A stretch of 64,000 bases of DNA from Euwallacea fornicatus (lineage: Eukaryota; Arthropoda; Insecta; Coleoptera; Curculionidae), in NCBI RefSeq assembly GCF_040115645.1, contig NW_027096045.1, positions 558,001-622,000 of the forward strand. The letters are read 5' to 3'. Shown piece after piece: positions 52,201 to 63,800 of the stretch. The translations under genes and the position numbers were made by a program. Each line of letters starts with the position of its first letter. Positions within the stretch are counted from its first letter, which is position 1. Below the pieces are notes generated by a model, which saw only the letters and a program-made list of their open reading frames with translations, had not been told where the DNA came from and did not search any database.

Positions 52201-53047
52201 GTATGCCTTCTTGATAGAATATGTCCGAAAATTCGGTACATAATCGTAGAATTTCTTTCTTCTCTTCTCGATTAAGATGATTAGTCCTAATCTGCGATGT
52301 TTCCAATTTCCTCCCTCGATGGGTATCCATTGTATTTACATCAATTATTTCATGCTCTAATATTCCTTTGTCTAACGCCTCGACATCGAATGGTCGGGTT
52401 AAATCTATTATCTTTGCTTGGCATGATCTATTTCTTATCACGACTAAAGCGTGACCATCTTTCGTCTTTGTTATACAACTTGGGATTTCACATCCATTTA
52501 TCTTCCGATAATCAATCAATACCTCTCCATCTCGGATATTTGTTTCAATTCTAACTACTTTTTCTATCCTTGGTTCCATTTCTATATGGTTATTCTGTAC
52601 ATTTGTCCAATACGTTTGGAATGGTATAGTGGCATAAGGGGTAACCATTTTATTTTTCCGAAAATCTAATTGGGCTTCTAACAGTTTCAAATTATCTAAT
52701 CCCAACAATCCATCAAAGGTTCCATGAAATTTAAACAAATAAAATTTCAGCAAAGTGTATCGGGGTAATTTGAAAATTTCCGAAGCTGGTATCGTTGTAC
52801 TAAATTCATGGGCTGATTGTTGTAATGCGGTTGAAACTATAAAAGGGTCTTTTTTAATTTGGTTCGGAGCTATCTTCCTAGCAGCTTCCGGGTTTATAAA
52901 TGATTTACTTGCACCACTATCAATTAAAAATTTAAGATTGTGTTCAGGAAAAGTAATATAGTTTAGTTCACTGCCCTCGGTGTTATTCAGTGTTATTATC
53001 TTTGGTTTTATGTTTCGTTCTCGTCTGGGCCAGTTTCGAGAAAATTC
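49283..53047 (-). CDS. pol: Pol polyprotein: protease, RT, RNase H, integrase (element E)
   Basis: 1,254 codons from the frameshift window at 53047 to the stop at 49283-49285. Protease DSG, RT YLDD, RNase H TCDAS, HHCC and D,D-35-E are all present, as in B. It carries AKIIDL, HEIIDV and ETMEEP, the B-type set, against SKIIDL, HETIDV and ERMEEP in A. Nothing is truncated. With intact gag and env this copy looks potentially autonomous. Confidence 0.95.
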   Translation of the reverse strand, partial: EFSRNWPRRERNIKPKIITLNNTEGSELNYITFPEHNLKFLIDSGASKSFINPEAARKIAPNQIKKDPFIVSTALQQSAHEFSTTIPASEIFKLPRYTLLKFYLFKFHGTFDGLLGLDNLKLLEAQLDFRKNKMVTPYATIPFQTYWTNVQNNHIEMEPRIEKVVRIETNIRDGEVLIDYRKINGCEIPSCITKTKDGHALVVIRNRSCQAKIIDLTRPFDVEALDKGILEHEIIDVNTMDTHRGRKLETSQIRTNHLNREEKKEILRLCTEFSDIFYQEGIPLTFTSQTKHAIKTTDEQPVYVKSYRYPFIHKEEVRSQIDKMLDQGIIRHSSSPWSAPIWVVPKKMDASGKRKWRVCVDYRKLNEKTIDDKYPLPNITDILDKLGKCQYFSTLDLASGFHQIEMREQDIPKTAFSTEGGHYEYTRMPFGLKNAPATFQRAMDGILSGLQNERCLVYLDDIIIYSTSLQEHLENLRAVFNRLRKSNFKVQLDKSEFLRKEVNYLGHIITPEGVRPNPEKVKVVKNYPIPGTPKQIKGFLGLVGYYRKFINNFAQLTKPLTKCLKKGAKIEHNEEFVKSFETCKEILMNEPILQYPDLSKPFNLTCDASNVALGAILSQGPIGQDLPVAYASRTLNESEQNYSTIEKECLCLVWATKYFRPYLYGNKFNIVTDHKPLQWLFNLKDPSSKLLRWRIKLEEYDYRIIYKKGKLNTNADALSRVEIHTKETNGFQELVRYMEDFNRDLEQAGTSGQTRNEPDNLSMIVEPDTEAKNTETMEEPTPMDENETVHTNEEQDPIVGVPIVESAVNYGANQVIVSRVLHTPAKLKKLELFGKKRRYLLQLPDDDFDHYLMKFVIENVAPGKLYSLYFESPDIYPKFCETIRKNFKWPSLKFKRCLTKLIDVEEKADIPEIIQAYHESKTNHRGIEETEQRIKAKYYWPNIRDTVQNYLEQCEICQRSKYERNPIKTKYNITPTAAKPFEIVHIDTYTLEKTKFLTIVDSFSKFAQAYVLDSMMATEVADNLITFFSHFGVPIQIIADNGTEFKNTVIAELLRSHKVETHFCTPDHPQSNGIVERFHSTIAEHVRLLNNQGQEETPIKQKVKYAVLAYNNSIHSTTGYKPMEIVNGHLGSEDPFNITMNENLMTNYVTEHKARTKLLYGEMNRRMTEAKVRLMEKRNVNRDDPTMFEEGDDVRERIKNPRQKLGDKFKACAKAEIVNRERKFVENQSGRKVNIDNLKRPSRHKCINPSRNKE

Positions 53048-54318
53048 TTATAAGAATAATCTGCAGATGCAGCGTCGCACCGACTTCCCACGTGGTAACT
53101 TGATCCGTCCTGTTGTTCAGTGGATTCGTTTCCATATCGTCTCGCCTTTGGGTCGCCATGGTATTTTTCGTCGTAGACAGCTTGGTCATCGATACTCCTG
53201 TTTACGCTGGTGCTATAAAGTTCTTCTGCGATGATATTTTGTGCGGGGTTATAGGGTGGTCTATTTGGATTATTAAAATACGTCCTATTGGGGTAATAAC
53301 CTCCCGAATTCTGTCTGTTCGTAAATCCGGTTCTCCTCGTCGAAACACTCATCGGTGTGGGTTTTGGCAAGGGTTGATTTGGATTCGATTTGAAGACGTT
53401 AGTAGTCACCCTTGGTGGTTGGAAATTCTGTCTAGCTTGCGATGGCTGATACGTTGGCCTTGGTGTATGATTTACTGCTGTATTTACATGGGCTCCTGGT
53501 CTAAATTGACCAGAGTGATTATTCGTATATGACGGTCTAGGGTTGAACCTAGGTCTAGGTGTGGAGTTTGTTGCATTATGCACTCTATTACTGCCATTAT
53601 TACTGCTGCCACTACTATTATTTTGCAAATAGTGTGTGTTGTCTTCCTGTGTTACAAATTGCAATGCTTCTGGCAAATCTTTTGGTCGCATACAGCGTAT
53701 TGCTGTTCCTAGGGGCTCTCTTAGTCCTGATAGGAATGTTTTCAGCGCCAAGTTATTGTATAGATCCTTTTTTACAGCTTTCCCTATCTCCGTAGTTTCG
53801 TGGGCATTAATATAAGAACATAACAAGTTTAGTATATGCAGAACCCTATCGTAAAATTCGTTAGGGGTTTCGTTTTGTCGTTGTTTAAGCATAACTAAGT
53901 CCATGTTTAAACATGCCTCATCCCTCTGATCCGCAAAATGCCTTGTCAAAATTTCCTTTAGTTCCTCCCAGTTGTTGACGTTTTGTGTTCCCAATACCAA
54001 TTTAGCATTCCCAGATAACTTTCCAATAATACAATTTAGCAAGAAGGTATTTTGGAAGTGGTTGGGTTGTTGGGCAACGTAAAAGGAATCGATCAAGGAT
54101 TGACATACGCCGAGGTAACGGCCAAGATCATTAGGGCTCCCATCGAAATCTGGGACACACCTCAAATACTCAGTTTTAAACTCAACCATTTTTACGTTAC
54201 TGTTTCTTACAAGTTTACGATTTCTAATTGGGACTGAGCGATTACAATTAGGGCCTGTCAAAGGGGTATCAATACTCAGGGATTCAAACTGTTCAAGTAC
54301 CTCGTTAATCTCTGACAT
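53008..54318 (-). CDS. gag: Gag structural protein (element E)
   Basis: 436 codons from ATG 54318. Same capsid-like domain and Pro/Arg/Asn-rich tail as B, with NSTPRP, YTNNHSGQ and SQARQ, but SYKNF near the end (B has SSKNF). No zinc knuckle is seen. The last 39 nt overlap pol in the -1 frame. Confidence 0.93.
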   Translation of the reverse strand: MSEINEVLEQFESLSIDTPLTGPNCNRSVPIRNRKLVRNSNVKMVEFKTEYLRCVPDFDGSPNDLGRYLGVCQSLIDSFYVAQQPNHFQNTFLLNCIIGKLSGNAKLVLGTQNVNNWEELKEILTRHFADQRDEACLNMDLVMLKQRQNETPNEFYDRVLHILNLLCSYINAHETTEIGKAVKKDLYNNLALKTFLSGLREPLGTAIRCMRPKDLPEALQFVTQEDNTHYLQNNSSGSSNNGSNRVHNATNSTPRPRFNPRPSYTNNHSGQFRPGAHVNTAVNHTPRPTYQPSQARQNFQPPRVTTNVFKSNPNQPLPKPTPMSVSTRRTGFTNRQNSGGYYPNRTYFNNPNRPPYNPAQNIIAEELYSTSVNRSIDDQAVYDEKYHGDPKARRYGNESTEQQDGSSYHVGSRCDAASADYSYKNFLETGPDENET

Positions 54319-54354
54319 AAAAAATCTTGTACAAAAATTATTAACCAGTTGTAC

Positions 54355-54387
54355 TTACCAAAATAGCACGATGCTCGACACAAACAT
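54355..54387 (-). promoter_or_regulatory. Leader mini-ORF ending inside an env splice donor (element E)
   Basis: ATG at 54387-54385; TAA at 54357-54355 inside GTAAGT (54358-54353). Same arrangement and phase as in A, B and C, with the acceptor retained at 49227-49228. Confidence 0.72.
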
Positions 54388-54477
54388 TGATTTTACTACA
54401 GTTTTACCGTACACGTTACACGAAGGTCTCTCACGGTTAGTTCACTACTCAGCGATTGAATATTGATTCCGTGATTG

Positions 54478-54495
54478 ATCCTACCGACTGCGCCA
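54478..54495 (-). promoter_or_regulatory. Primer binding site, tRNA-Ser type (element E, variant)
   Basis: Minus strand TGGCGCAGTCGGTAGGAT. From recalled family knowledge this is the tRNA-Ser primer site of Drosophila 17.6/297-type elements. Positions 12-14 are GTA, against TAC in A, B and C, while the flanking leader is otherwise the same. Confidence 0.83.
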
Positions 54496-54806
54496 CTTAT
54501 CTTTCCGTATTCCTCGGAAGACTTTTTAAAAAAATTAAACAATTACTATATTTTATGATTTAATATAAACTTGTAGTTAACACAACACTAACAAGAATTA
54601 TTAAGTATAACGGTAACAATACAGTAGAACGAGCTTTGGTAAGTTACAATGAAATCAACGTGAGTTGAATATTACTGTCGATCGATTGTCAGAGTGAGTC
54701 CCGAAGGTCCAGCGCAATGTGGTTTTATTGTTTGATTCTGCAAGCTCAGCAAGTCTGGGCCGCGTCTCTTTAGTATGGTGGCTTATGGTAGCATCCCCAT
54801 ATAACT
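54495..54806 (-). repeat. 5' LTR of element E (312 bp)
   Basis: Same ends and length as the 3' LTR, no mismatch seen; right flank AATA is the target duplication. Confidence 0.95.
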
Positions 54807-57800
54807 AATAGAAGCGGCACTTTTTGGCCAAATCTTATGATTTGGCGTTATCTCGCCAACGCTACAGCCAATTTTGTTCAAATCGTCTCCTTTTGGCAAA
54901 ATAAGCATAATAAGGCCTTAAACGGCAAATCGTCAATTTGGCTCTAATAGAAGCGGCACTTTTTGGCCAAATCTTATGATTTGGCGTTATCTCGCCAATG
55001 CTACAGCCAATTTTGTTCAAATCGGCTCCTTTTGGCAAAATAAGCATAATAAGGCCTTAAACGGCAAATCGTCAATTTGGCTCTAATAGAAGCGGCACTT
55101 TTTGGCCAAATCTTATGATTTGGCGTTATCTCGCCAACGCTACAGCCAATTTTGTTCAAATCGTCTCCTTTTGGCAAAATAAGCATAATAAGGCCTTAAA
55201 CGGCAAATCGTCAATTTGGCTCTAATAGAAGCGGCACTTTTTGGCCAAATCGTACAATTTGGCGTTATCTCGCCAACGCTACAGCCAATTTTGTTCAAAT
55301 CGTCTCCTTTTGGCAAAAAAAGCAGAATAAAGCCTTAAACGGCAAATCGTCAATTTGGCTCTAATAGAAGCGGCACTTTTTGGCCAAATCGTACAATTTG
55401 GCGATTTCTCGCAAACGCTACAACCAATTTTGTTCAAATCGTCTCCTTTTGGCAAAATAAGCATAATAAGGCCTTAAACGGCAAATCGTCAATTTGACTC
55501 TAATAGAAGCGGCACTTTTTGGCCAAATCTTATGATTTGGCGTTATCTCGCCAACGCTACAGCCAATTTTGTTCAAATCGTCTCCTTTTGGCAAAATAAG
55601 CATAATAAGGCCTTAAACGGCAAATCGTCAATTTGACTCTAATAGAAGCGGCACTTTTTGGCCAAATCTTATGATTTGGCGTTATCTCGCCAACGCTACA
55701 GCCAATTTTGTTCAAATCGTCTCCTTTTGGCAAAATAAGCATAATAAGGCCTTAAACGGCAAATCGTCAATTTGGCTCTAATAGAAGCGGCACTTTTTGG
55801 CCAAATCTTATGATTTGGCGTTATCTCGCCAACGCTACAGCCAATTTTGTTCAAATCGGCTCCTTTTGGCAAAATAAGCATAATAAGGCCTTAAACGGCA
55901 AATCGTCAATTTGGCTCTAATAGAAGCGGCACTTTTTGGCCAAATCTTATGATTTGGCGTTATCTCGCCAACGCTACAGCCAATTTTGTTCAAATCGTCT
56001 CCTTTTGGCAAAAAAAGCAGAATAAAGCCTTAAACGGCAAATCGTCAATTTGGCTCTAATAGAAGCGGCACTTTTTGGCCAAATCTTATGATTTGGCGTT
56101 ATCTCGCCAACGCTACAGCCAATTTTGTTCAAATCGTCTCCTTTTGGCAAAATAAGCATAATAAGGCCTTAAACGGCAAATCGTCAATTTGGCTCTAATA
56201 GAAGCGGCACTTTTTGGCCAAATCTTATGATTTGGCGTTATCTCGCCAACGCTACAGCCAATTTTGTTCAAATCGTCTCCTTTTGGCAAAATAAGCATAA
56301 TAGGCCTTAAACGGCAAATCGTCAATTTGGCTCTAATAGAAGCGGCACTTTTTGGCCAAATCTTATGATTTGGCGTTATCTCGCCAACGCTACAGCCAAT
56401 TTTGTTCAAATCGTCTCCGTTTGGCAAAATAAGCATAATAAGGCCTTAAACGGCAAATCGTCAATTTGGCTCTAATAGAAGCGGCACTTTTTGGCCAAAT
56501 CTTATGATTTGGCGTTATCTCGCCAACGCTACAGCCAATTTTGTTCAAATCGTCTTCTTTTGGCAAAATAAGCATAATAAGGCCTTAAACGGCAAATCGT
56601 CAATTTGGCTCTAATAGAAGCGGCACTTTTTGGCCAAATCGTACAATTTGGCGATATCTCGCAAACGGTACAGCCAATTTTGTTCAAATCGTCTCCTTTT
56701 GGCAAAATAAGCATAATAAGGCCTTAAACGGCAAATCGTCAATTTGGCTCTAATAGAAGCGGCACTTTTTGGCCAAATCGTACAATTTGGCGATATCTCG
56801 CAAACGGTACAACCAATTTTGTTCAAATCGTCTCCTTTTGGCAAAATAAGCATAATAAGGCCTTAAACGGCAAATCGTCAATTTGGCTCTAATAGAAGCG
56901 GCACTTTTTGGCCAAATCGTACAATTTGGCGATTTCTCGCAAACGCTACAACCAATTTTGTTCAAATCGTCTCCTTTTGGCAAAATAAGCATAATAAGGC
57001 CTTAAACGGCAAATCGTCAATTTGACTCTAATAGAAGCGGCACTTTTTGGCCAAATCTTATGATTTGGCGTTATCTCGCCAACGCTACAGCCAATTTTGT
57101 TCAAATCGTCTCCTTTTGGCAAAATAAGCATAATAAGGCCTTAAACGGCAAATCGTCAATTTGGCTCTAATAGAAGCGGCACTTTTTGGCCAAATCGTAC
57201 AATTTGGCGTTATCTCGCCAACGCTACAGCCAATTTTGTTCAAATCGTCTCCTTTTGGCAAAAAAAGCATAATAAGGCCTTAAACGGCAAATCGTCAATT
57301 TGGCTCTAATAGAAGCGGCACTTTTTGGCCAAATCTTATGATTTGGCGTTATCTCGCCAACGCTACAGCCAATTTTGTTCAAATCGTCTCCTTTTGGCAA
57401 AATAAGCATAATAAGGCCTTAAACGGCAAATCGTCAATTTGGCTCTAATAGAAGCGGCACTTTTTGGCCAAATCTTATGATTTGGCGTTATCTCGCCAAC
57501 GCTACAGCCAATTTTGTTCAAATCGGCTCCTTTTGGCAAAATAAGCATAATAAGGCCTTAAACGGCAAATCGTCAATTTGGCTCTAATAGAAGCGGCACT
57601 TTTTGGCCAAATCTTATGATTTGGCGTTATCTCGCCAACGCTACAGCCAATTTTGTTCAAATCGTCTCCTTTTGGCAAAATAAGCATAATAAGGCCTTAA
57701 ACGGCAAATCGTCAATTTGACTCTAATAGAAGCGGCACTTTTTGGCCAAATCTTATGATTTGGCGTTATCTCGCCAACGCTACAGCCAATTTTGTTCAAA

Positions 57801-60800
57801 TCGTCTCCTTTTGGCAAAATAAGCATAATAAGGCCTTAAACGGCAAATCGTCAATTTGGCTCTAATAGAAGCGGCACTTTTTGGCCAAATCGTACAATTT
57901 GGCGTTATCTCGCCAACGCTACAGCCAATTTTGTTCAAATCGTCTCCTTTTGGCAAAAAAAGCATAATAAGGCCTTAAACGGCAAATCGTCAATTTGGCT
58001 CTAATAGAAGCGGCACTTTTTGGCCAAATCTTATGATTTGGCGTTATCTCGCCAACGCTACAGCCAATTTTGTTCAAATCGGCTCCTTTTGGCAAAATAA
58101 GCATAATAAGGCCTTAAACGGCAAATCGTCAATTTGGCTCTAATAGAAGCGGCACTTTTTGGCCAAATCTTATGATTTGGCGTTATCTCGCCAACGCTAC
58201 AGCCAATTTTGTTCAAATCGTCTCCTTTTGGCAAAATAAGCATAATAAGGCCTTAAACGGCAAATCGTCAATTTGGCTCTAATAGAAGCGGCACTTTTTG
58301 GCCAAATCGTACAATTTGGCGTTATCTCGCCAACGCTACAGCCAATTTTGTTCAAATCGTCTCCTTTTGGCAAAAAAAGCAGAATAAAGCCTTAAACGGC
58401 AAATCGTCAATTTGGCTCTAATAGAAGCGGCACTTTTTGGCCAAATCTTATGATTTGGCGTTATCTCGCCAACGCTACAGCCAATTTTGTTCAAATCGTC
58501 TCCTTTTGGCAAAATAAGCATAATAAGGCCTTAAACGGCAAATCGTCAATTTGGCTCTAATAGAAGCGGCACTTTTTGGCCAAATCTTATGATTTGGCGT
58601 TATCTCGCCAACGCTACAGCCAATTTTGTTCAAATCGTCTCCTTTTGGCAAAATAAGCATAATAGGCCTTAAACGGCAAATCGTCAATTTGGCTCTAATA
58701 GAAGCGGCACTTTTTGGCCAAATCTTATGATTTGGCGTTATCTCGCCAACGCTACAGCCAATTTTGTTCAAATCGTCTCCGTTTGGCAAAATAAGCATAA
58801 TAAGGCCTTAAACGGCAAATCGTCAATTTGGCTCTAATAGAAGCGGCACTTTTTGGCCAAATCGTACAATTTGGCGATTTCTCGCAAACGCTACAACCAA
58901 TTTTGTTCAAATCGTCTCCTTTTGGCAAAATAAGCATAATAAGGCCTTAAACGGCAAATCGTCAATTTGACTCTAATAGAAGCGGCACTTTTTGGCCAAA
59001 TCTTATGATTTGGCGTTATCTCGCCAACGCTACAGCCAATTTTGTTCAAATCGTCTCCTTTTGGCAAAATAAGCATAATAAGGCCTTAAACGGCAAATCG
59101 TCAATTTGGCTCTAATAGAAGCGGCACTTTTTGGCCAAATCGTACAATTTGGCGATATCTCGCAAACGGTACAACCAATTTTGTTCAAATCGTCTCCTTT
59201 TGGCAAAATAAGCATAATAAGGCCTTAAACGGCAAATCGTCAATTTGGCTCTAATAGAAGCGGCACTTTTTGGCCAAATCGTACAATTTGGCGATTTCTC
59301 GCAAACGCTACAACCAATTTTGTTCAAATCGTCTCCTTTTGGCAAAATAAGCATAATAAGGCCTTAAACGGCAAATCGTCAATTTGACTCTAATAGAAGC
59401 GGCACTTTTTGGCCAAATCTTATGATTTGGCGTTATCTCGCCAACGCTACAGCCAATTTTGTTCAAATCGTCTCCTTTTGGCAAAATAAGCATAATAAGG
59501 CCTTAAACGGCAAATCGTCAATTTGGCTCTAATAGAAGCGGCACTTTTTGGCCAAATCGTACAATTTGGCGATTTCTCGCAAACGCTACAACCAATTTTG
59601 TTCAAATCGTCTCCTTTTGGCAAAATAAGCATAATAAGGCCTTAAACGGCAAATCGTCAATTTGACTCTAATAGAAGCGGCACTTTTTGGCCAAATCTTA
59701 TGATTTGGCGTTATCTCGCCAACGCTACAGCCAATTTTGTTCAAATCGTCTCCTTTTGGCAAAATAAGCATAATAAGGCCTTAAACGGCAAATCGTCAAT
59801 TTGACTCTAATAGAAGCGGCACTTTTTGGCCAAATCTTATGATTTGGCGTTATCTCGCCAACGCTACAGCCAATTTTGTTCAAATCGTCTCCTTTTGGCA
59901 AAATAAGCATAATAAGGCCTTAAACGGCAAATCGTCAATTTGGCTCTAATAGAAGCGGCACTTTTTGGCCAAATCGTACAATTTGGCGATATCTCGCAAA
60001 CGGTACAACCAATTTTGTTCAAATCGTCTCCTTTTGGCAAAATAAGCATAATAAGGCCTTAAACGGCAAATCGTCAATTTGGCTCTAATAGAAGCGGCAC
60101 TTTTTGGCCAAATCGTACAATTTGGCGATTTCTCGCAAACGCTACAACCAATTTTGTTCAAATCGTCTCCTTTTGGCAAAATAAGCATAATAAGGCCTTA
60201 AACGGCAAATCGTCAATTTGACTCTAATAGAAGCGGCACTTTTTGGCCAAATCTTATGATTTGGCGTTATCTCGCCAACGCTACAGCCAATTTTGTTCAA
60301 ATCGGCTCCTTTTGGCAAAATAAGCATAATAAGGCCTTAAACGGCAAATCGTCAATTTGGCTCTAATAGAAGCGGCACTTTTTGGCCAAATCTTATGATT
60401 TGGCGTTATCTCGCCAACGCTACAGCCAATTTTGTTCAAATCGTCTCCTTTTGGCAAAATAAGCATAATAAGGCCTTAAACGGCAAATCGTCAATTTGGC
60501 TCTAATAGAAGCGGCACTTTTTGGCCAAATCGTACAATTTGGCGATATCTCGCAAACGGTACAGCCAATTTTGTTCAAATCGTCTCCTTTTGGCAAAATA
60601 AGCATAATAAGGCCTTAAACGGCAAATCGTCAATTTGGCTCTAATAGAAGCGGCACTTTTTGGCCAAATCTTATGATTTGGCGTTATCTCGCCAACGCTA
60701 CAGCCAATTTTGTTCAAATCGTCTCCTTTTGGCAAAATAAGCATAATAAGGCCTTAAACGGCAAATCGTCAATTTGACTCTAATAGAAGCGGCACTTTTT

Positions 60801-63800
60801 GGCCAAATCTTATGATTTGGCGTTATCTCGCCAACGCTACAGCCAATTTTGTTCAAATCGTCTCCTTTTGGCAAAATAAGCATAATAAGGCCTTAAACGG
60901 CAAATCGTCAATTTGGCTCTAATAGAAGCGGCACTTTTTGGCCAAATCTTATGATTTGGCGTTATCTCGCCAACGCTACAGCCAATTTTGTTCAAATCGG
61001 CTCCTTTTGGCAAAATAAGCATAATAAGGCCTTAAGCGGCAAATCGTCAATTTGGCTCTAATAGAAGCGGCACTTTTTGGCCAAATCTTATGATTTGGCG
61101 TTATCTCGCCAACGCTACAGCCAATTTTGTTCAAATCGTCTCCTTTTGGCAAAATAAGCATAATAAGGCCTTAAACGGCAAATCGTCAATTTGGCTCTAA
61201 TAGAAGCGGCACTTTTTGGCCAAATCGTACAATTTGGCGTTATCTCGCCAACGCTACAGCCAATTTTGTTCAAATCGTCTCCTTTTGGCAAAAAAAGCAG
61301 AATAAAGCCTTAAACGGCAAATCGTCAATTTGGCTCTAATAGAAGCGGCACTTTTTGGCCAAATCTTATGATTTGGCGTTATCTCGCCAACGCTACAGCC
61401 AATTTTGTTCAAATCGTCTCCTTTTGGCAAAATAAGCATAATAAGGCCTTAAACGGCAAATCGTCAATTTGGCTCTAATAGAAGCGGCACTTTTTGGCCA
61501 AATCTTATGATTTGGCGTTATCTCGCCAACGCTACAGCCAATTTTGTTCAAATCGTCTCCTTTTGGCAAAATAAGCATAATAGGCCTTAAACGGCAAATC
61601 GTCAATTTGGCTCTAATAGAAGCGGCACTTTTTGGCCAAATCTTATGATTTGGCGTTATCTCGCCAACGCTACAGCCAATTTTGTTCAAATCGTCTCCGT
61701 TTGGCAAAATAAGCATAATAAGGCCTTAAACGGCAAATCGTCAATTTGGCTCTAATAGAAGCGGCACTTTTTGGCCAAATCGTACAATTTGGCGATTTCT
61801 CGCAAACGCTACAACCAATTTTGTTCAAATCGTCTCCTTTTGGCAAAATAAGCATAATAAGGCCTTAAACGGCAAATCGTCAATTTGACTCTAATAGAAG
61901 CGGCACTTTTTGGCCAAATCTTATGATTTGGCGTTATCTCGCCAACGCTACAGCCAATTTTGTTCAAATCGTCTCCTTTTGGCAAAATAAGCATAATAAG
62001 GCCTTAAACGGCAAATCGTCAATTTGGCTCTAATAGAAGCGGCACTTTTTGGCCAAATCGTACAATTTGGCGATATCTCGCAAACGGTACAACCAATTTT
62101 GTTCAAATCGTCTCCTTTTGGCAAAATAAGCATAATAAGGCCTTAAACGGCAAATCGTCAATTTGACTCTAATAGAAGCGGCACTTTTTGGCCAAATCTT
62201 ATGATTTGGCGTTATCTCGCCAACGCTACAGCCAATTTTGTTCAAATCGTCTCCTTTTGGCAAAATAAGCATAATAAGGCCTTAAACGGCAAATCGTCAA
62301 TTTGGCTCTAATAGAAGCGGCACTTTTTGGCCAAATCGTACAATTTGGCGATTTCTCGCAAACGCTACAACCAATTTTGTTCAAATCGTCTCCTTTTGGC
62401 AAAATAAGCATAATAAGGCCTTAAACGGCAAATCGTCAATTTGACTCTAATAGAAGCGGCACTTTTTGGCCAAATCTTATGATTTGGCGTTATCTCGCCA
62501 ACGCTACAGCCAATTTTGTTCAAATCGTCTCCTTTTGGCAAAATAAGCATAATAAGGCCTTAAACGGCAAATCGTCAATTTGGCTCTAATAGAAGCGGCA
62601 CTTTTTGGCCAAATCGTACAATTTGGCGATTTCTCGCAAACGCTACAACCAATTTTGTTCAAATCGTCTCCTTTTGGCAAAATAAGCATAATAAGGCCTT
62701 AAACGGCAAATCGTCAATTTGACTCTAATAGAAGCGGCACTTTTTGGCCAAATCTTATGATTTGGCGTTATCTCGCCAACGCTACAGCCAATTTTGTTCA
62801 AATCGTCTCCTTTTGGCAAAATAAGCATAATAAGGCCTTAAACGGCAAATCGTCAATTTGACTCTAATAGAAGCGGCACTTTTTGGCCAAATCTTATGAT
62901 TTGGCGTTATCTCGCCAACGCTACAGCCAATTTTGTTCAAATCGTCTCCTTTTGGCAAAATAAGCATAATAAGGCCTTAAACGGCAAATCGTCAATTTGG
63001 CTCTAATAGAAGCGGCACTTTTTGGCCAAATCGTACAATTTGGCGATATCTCGCAAACGGTACAACCAATTTTGTTCAAATCGTCTCCTTTTGGCAAAAT
63101 AAGCATAATAAGGCCTTAAACGGCAAATCGTCAATTTGGCTCTAATAGAAGCGGCACTTTTTGGCCAAATCGTACAATTTGGCGATTTCTCGCAAACGCT
63201 ACAACCAATTTTGTTCAAATCGTCTCCTTTTGGCAAAATAAGCATAATAAGGCCTTAAACGGCAAATCGTCAATTTGACTCTAATAGAAGCGGCACTTTT
63301 TGGCCAAATCTTATGATTTGGCGTTATCTCGCCAACGCTACAGCCAATTTTGTTCAAATCGGCTCCTTTTGGCAAAATAAGCATAATAAGGCCTTAAACG
63401 GCAAATCGTCAATTTGGCTCTAATAGAAGCGGCACTTTTTGGCCAAATCTTATGATTTGGCGTTATCTCGCCAACGCTACAGCCAATTTTGTTCAAATCG
63501 TCTCCTTTTGGCAAAATAAGCATAATAAGGCCTTAAACGGCAAATCGTCAATTTGGCTCTAATAGAAGCGGCACTTTTTGGCCAAATCGTACAATTTGGC
63601 GATATCTCGCAAACGGTACAGCCAATTTTGTTCAAATCGTCTCCTTTTGGCAAAATAAGCATAATAAGGCCTTAAACGGCAAATCGTCAATTTGGCTCTA
63701 ATAGAAGCGGCACTTTTTGGCCAAATCTTATGATTTGGCGTTATCTCGCCAACGCTACAGCCAATTTTGTTCAAATCGTCTCCTTTTGGCAAAATAAGCA

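Larger units (their letters stand above)
47194..54806 (-). mobile_element. Element E: full-length errantivirus-like LTR retrotransposon
   Basis: 7,613 bp on the minus strand, with 312-bp LTRs that read as identical, target duplication AATA (47190-47193, 54807-54810) and intact gag, pol and env. Coding variants match element B; the primer binding site differs from A, B and C at three adjacent bases. Uninterrupted target paralogues lie at 60782-60785 and 63839-63842. Confidence 0.97.
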
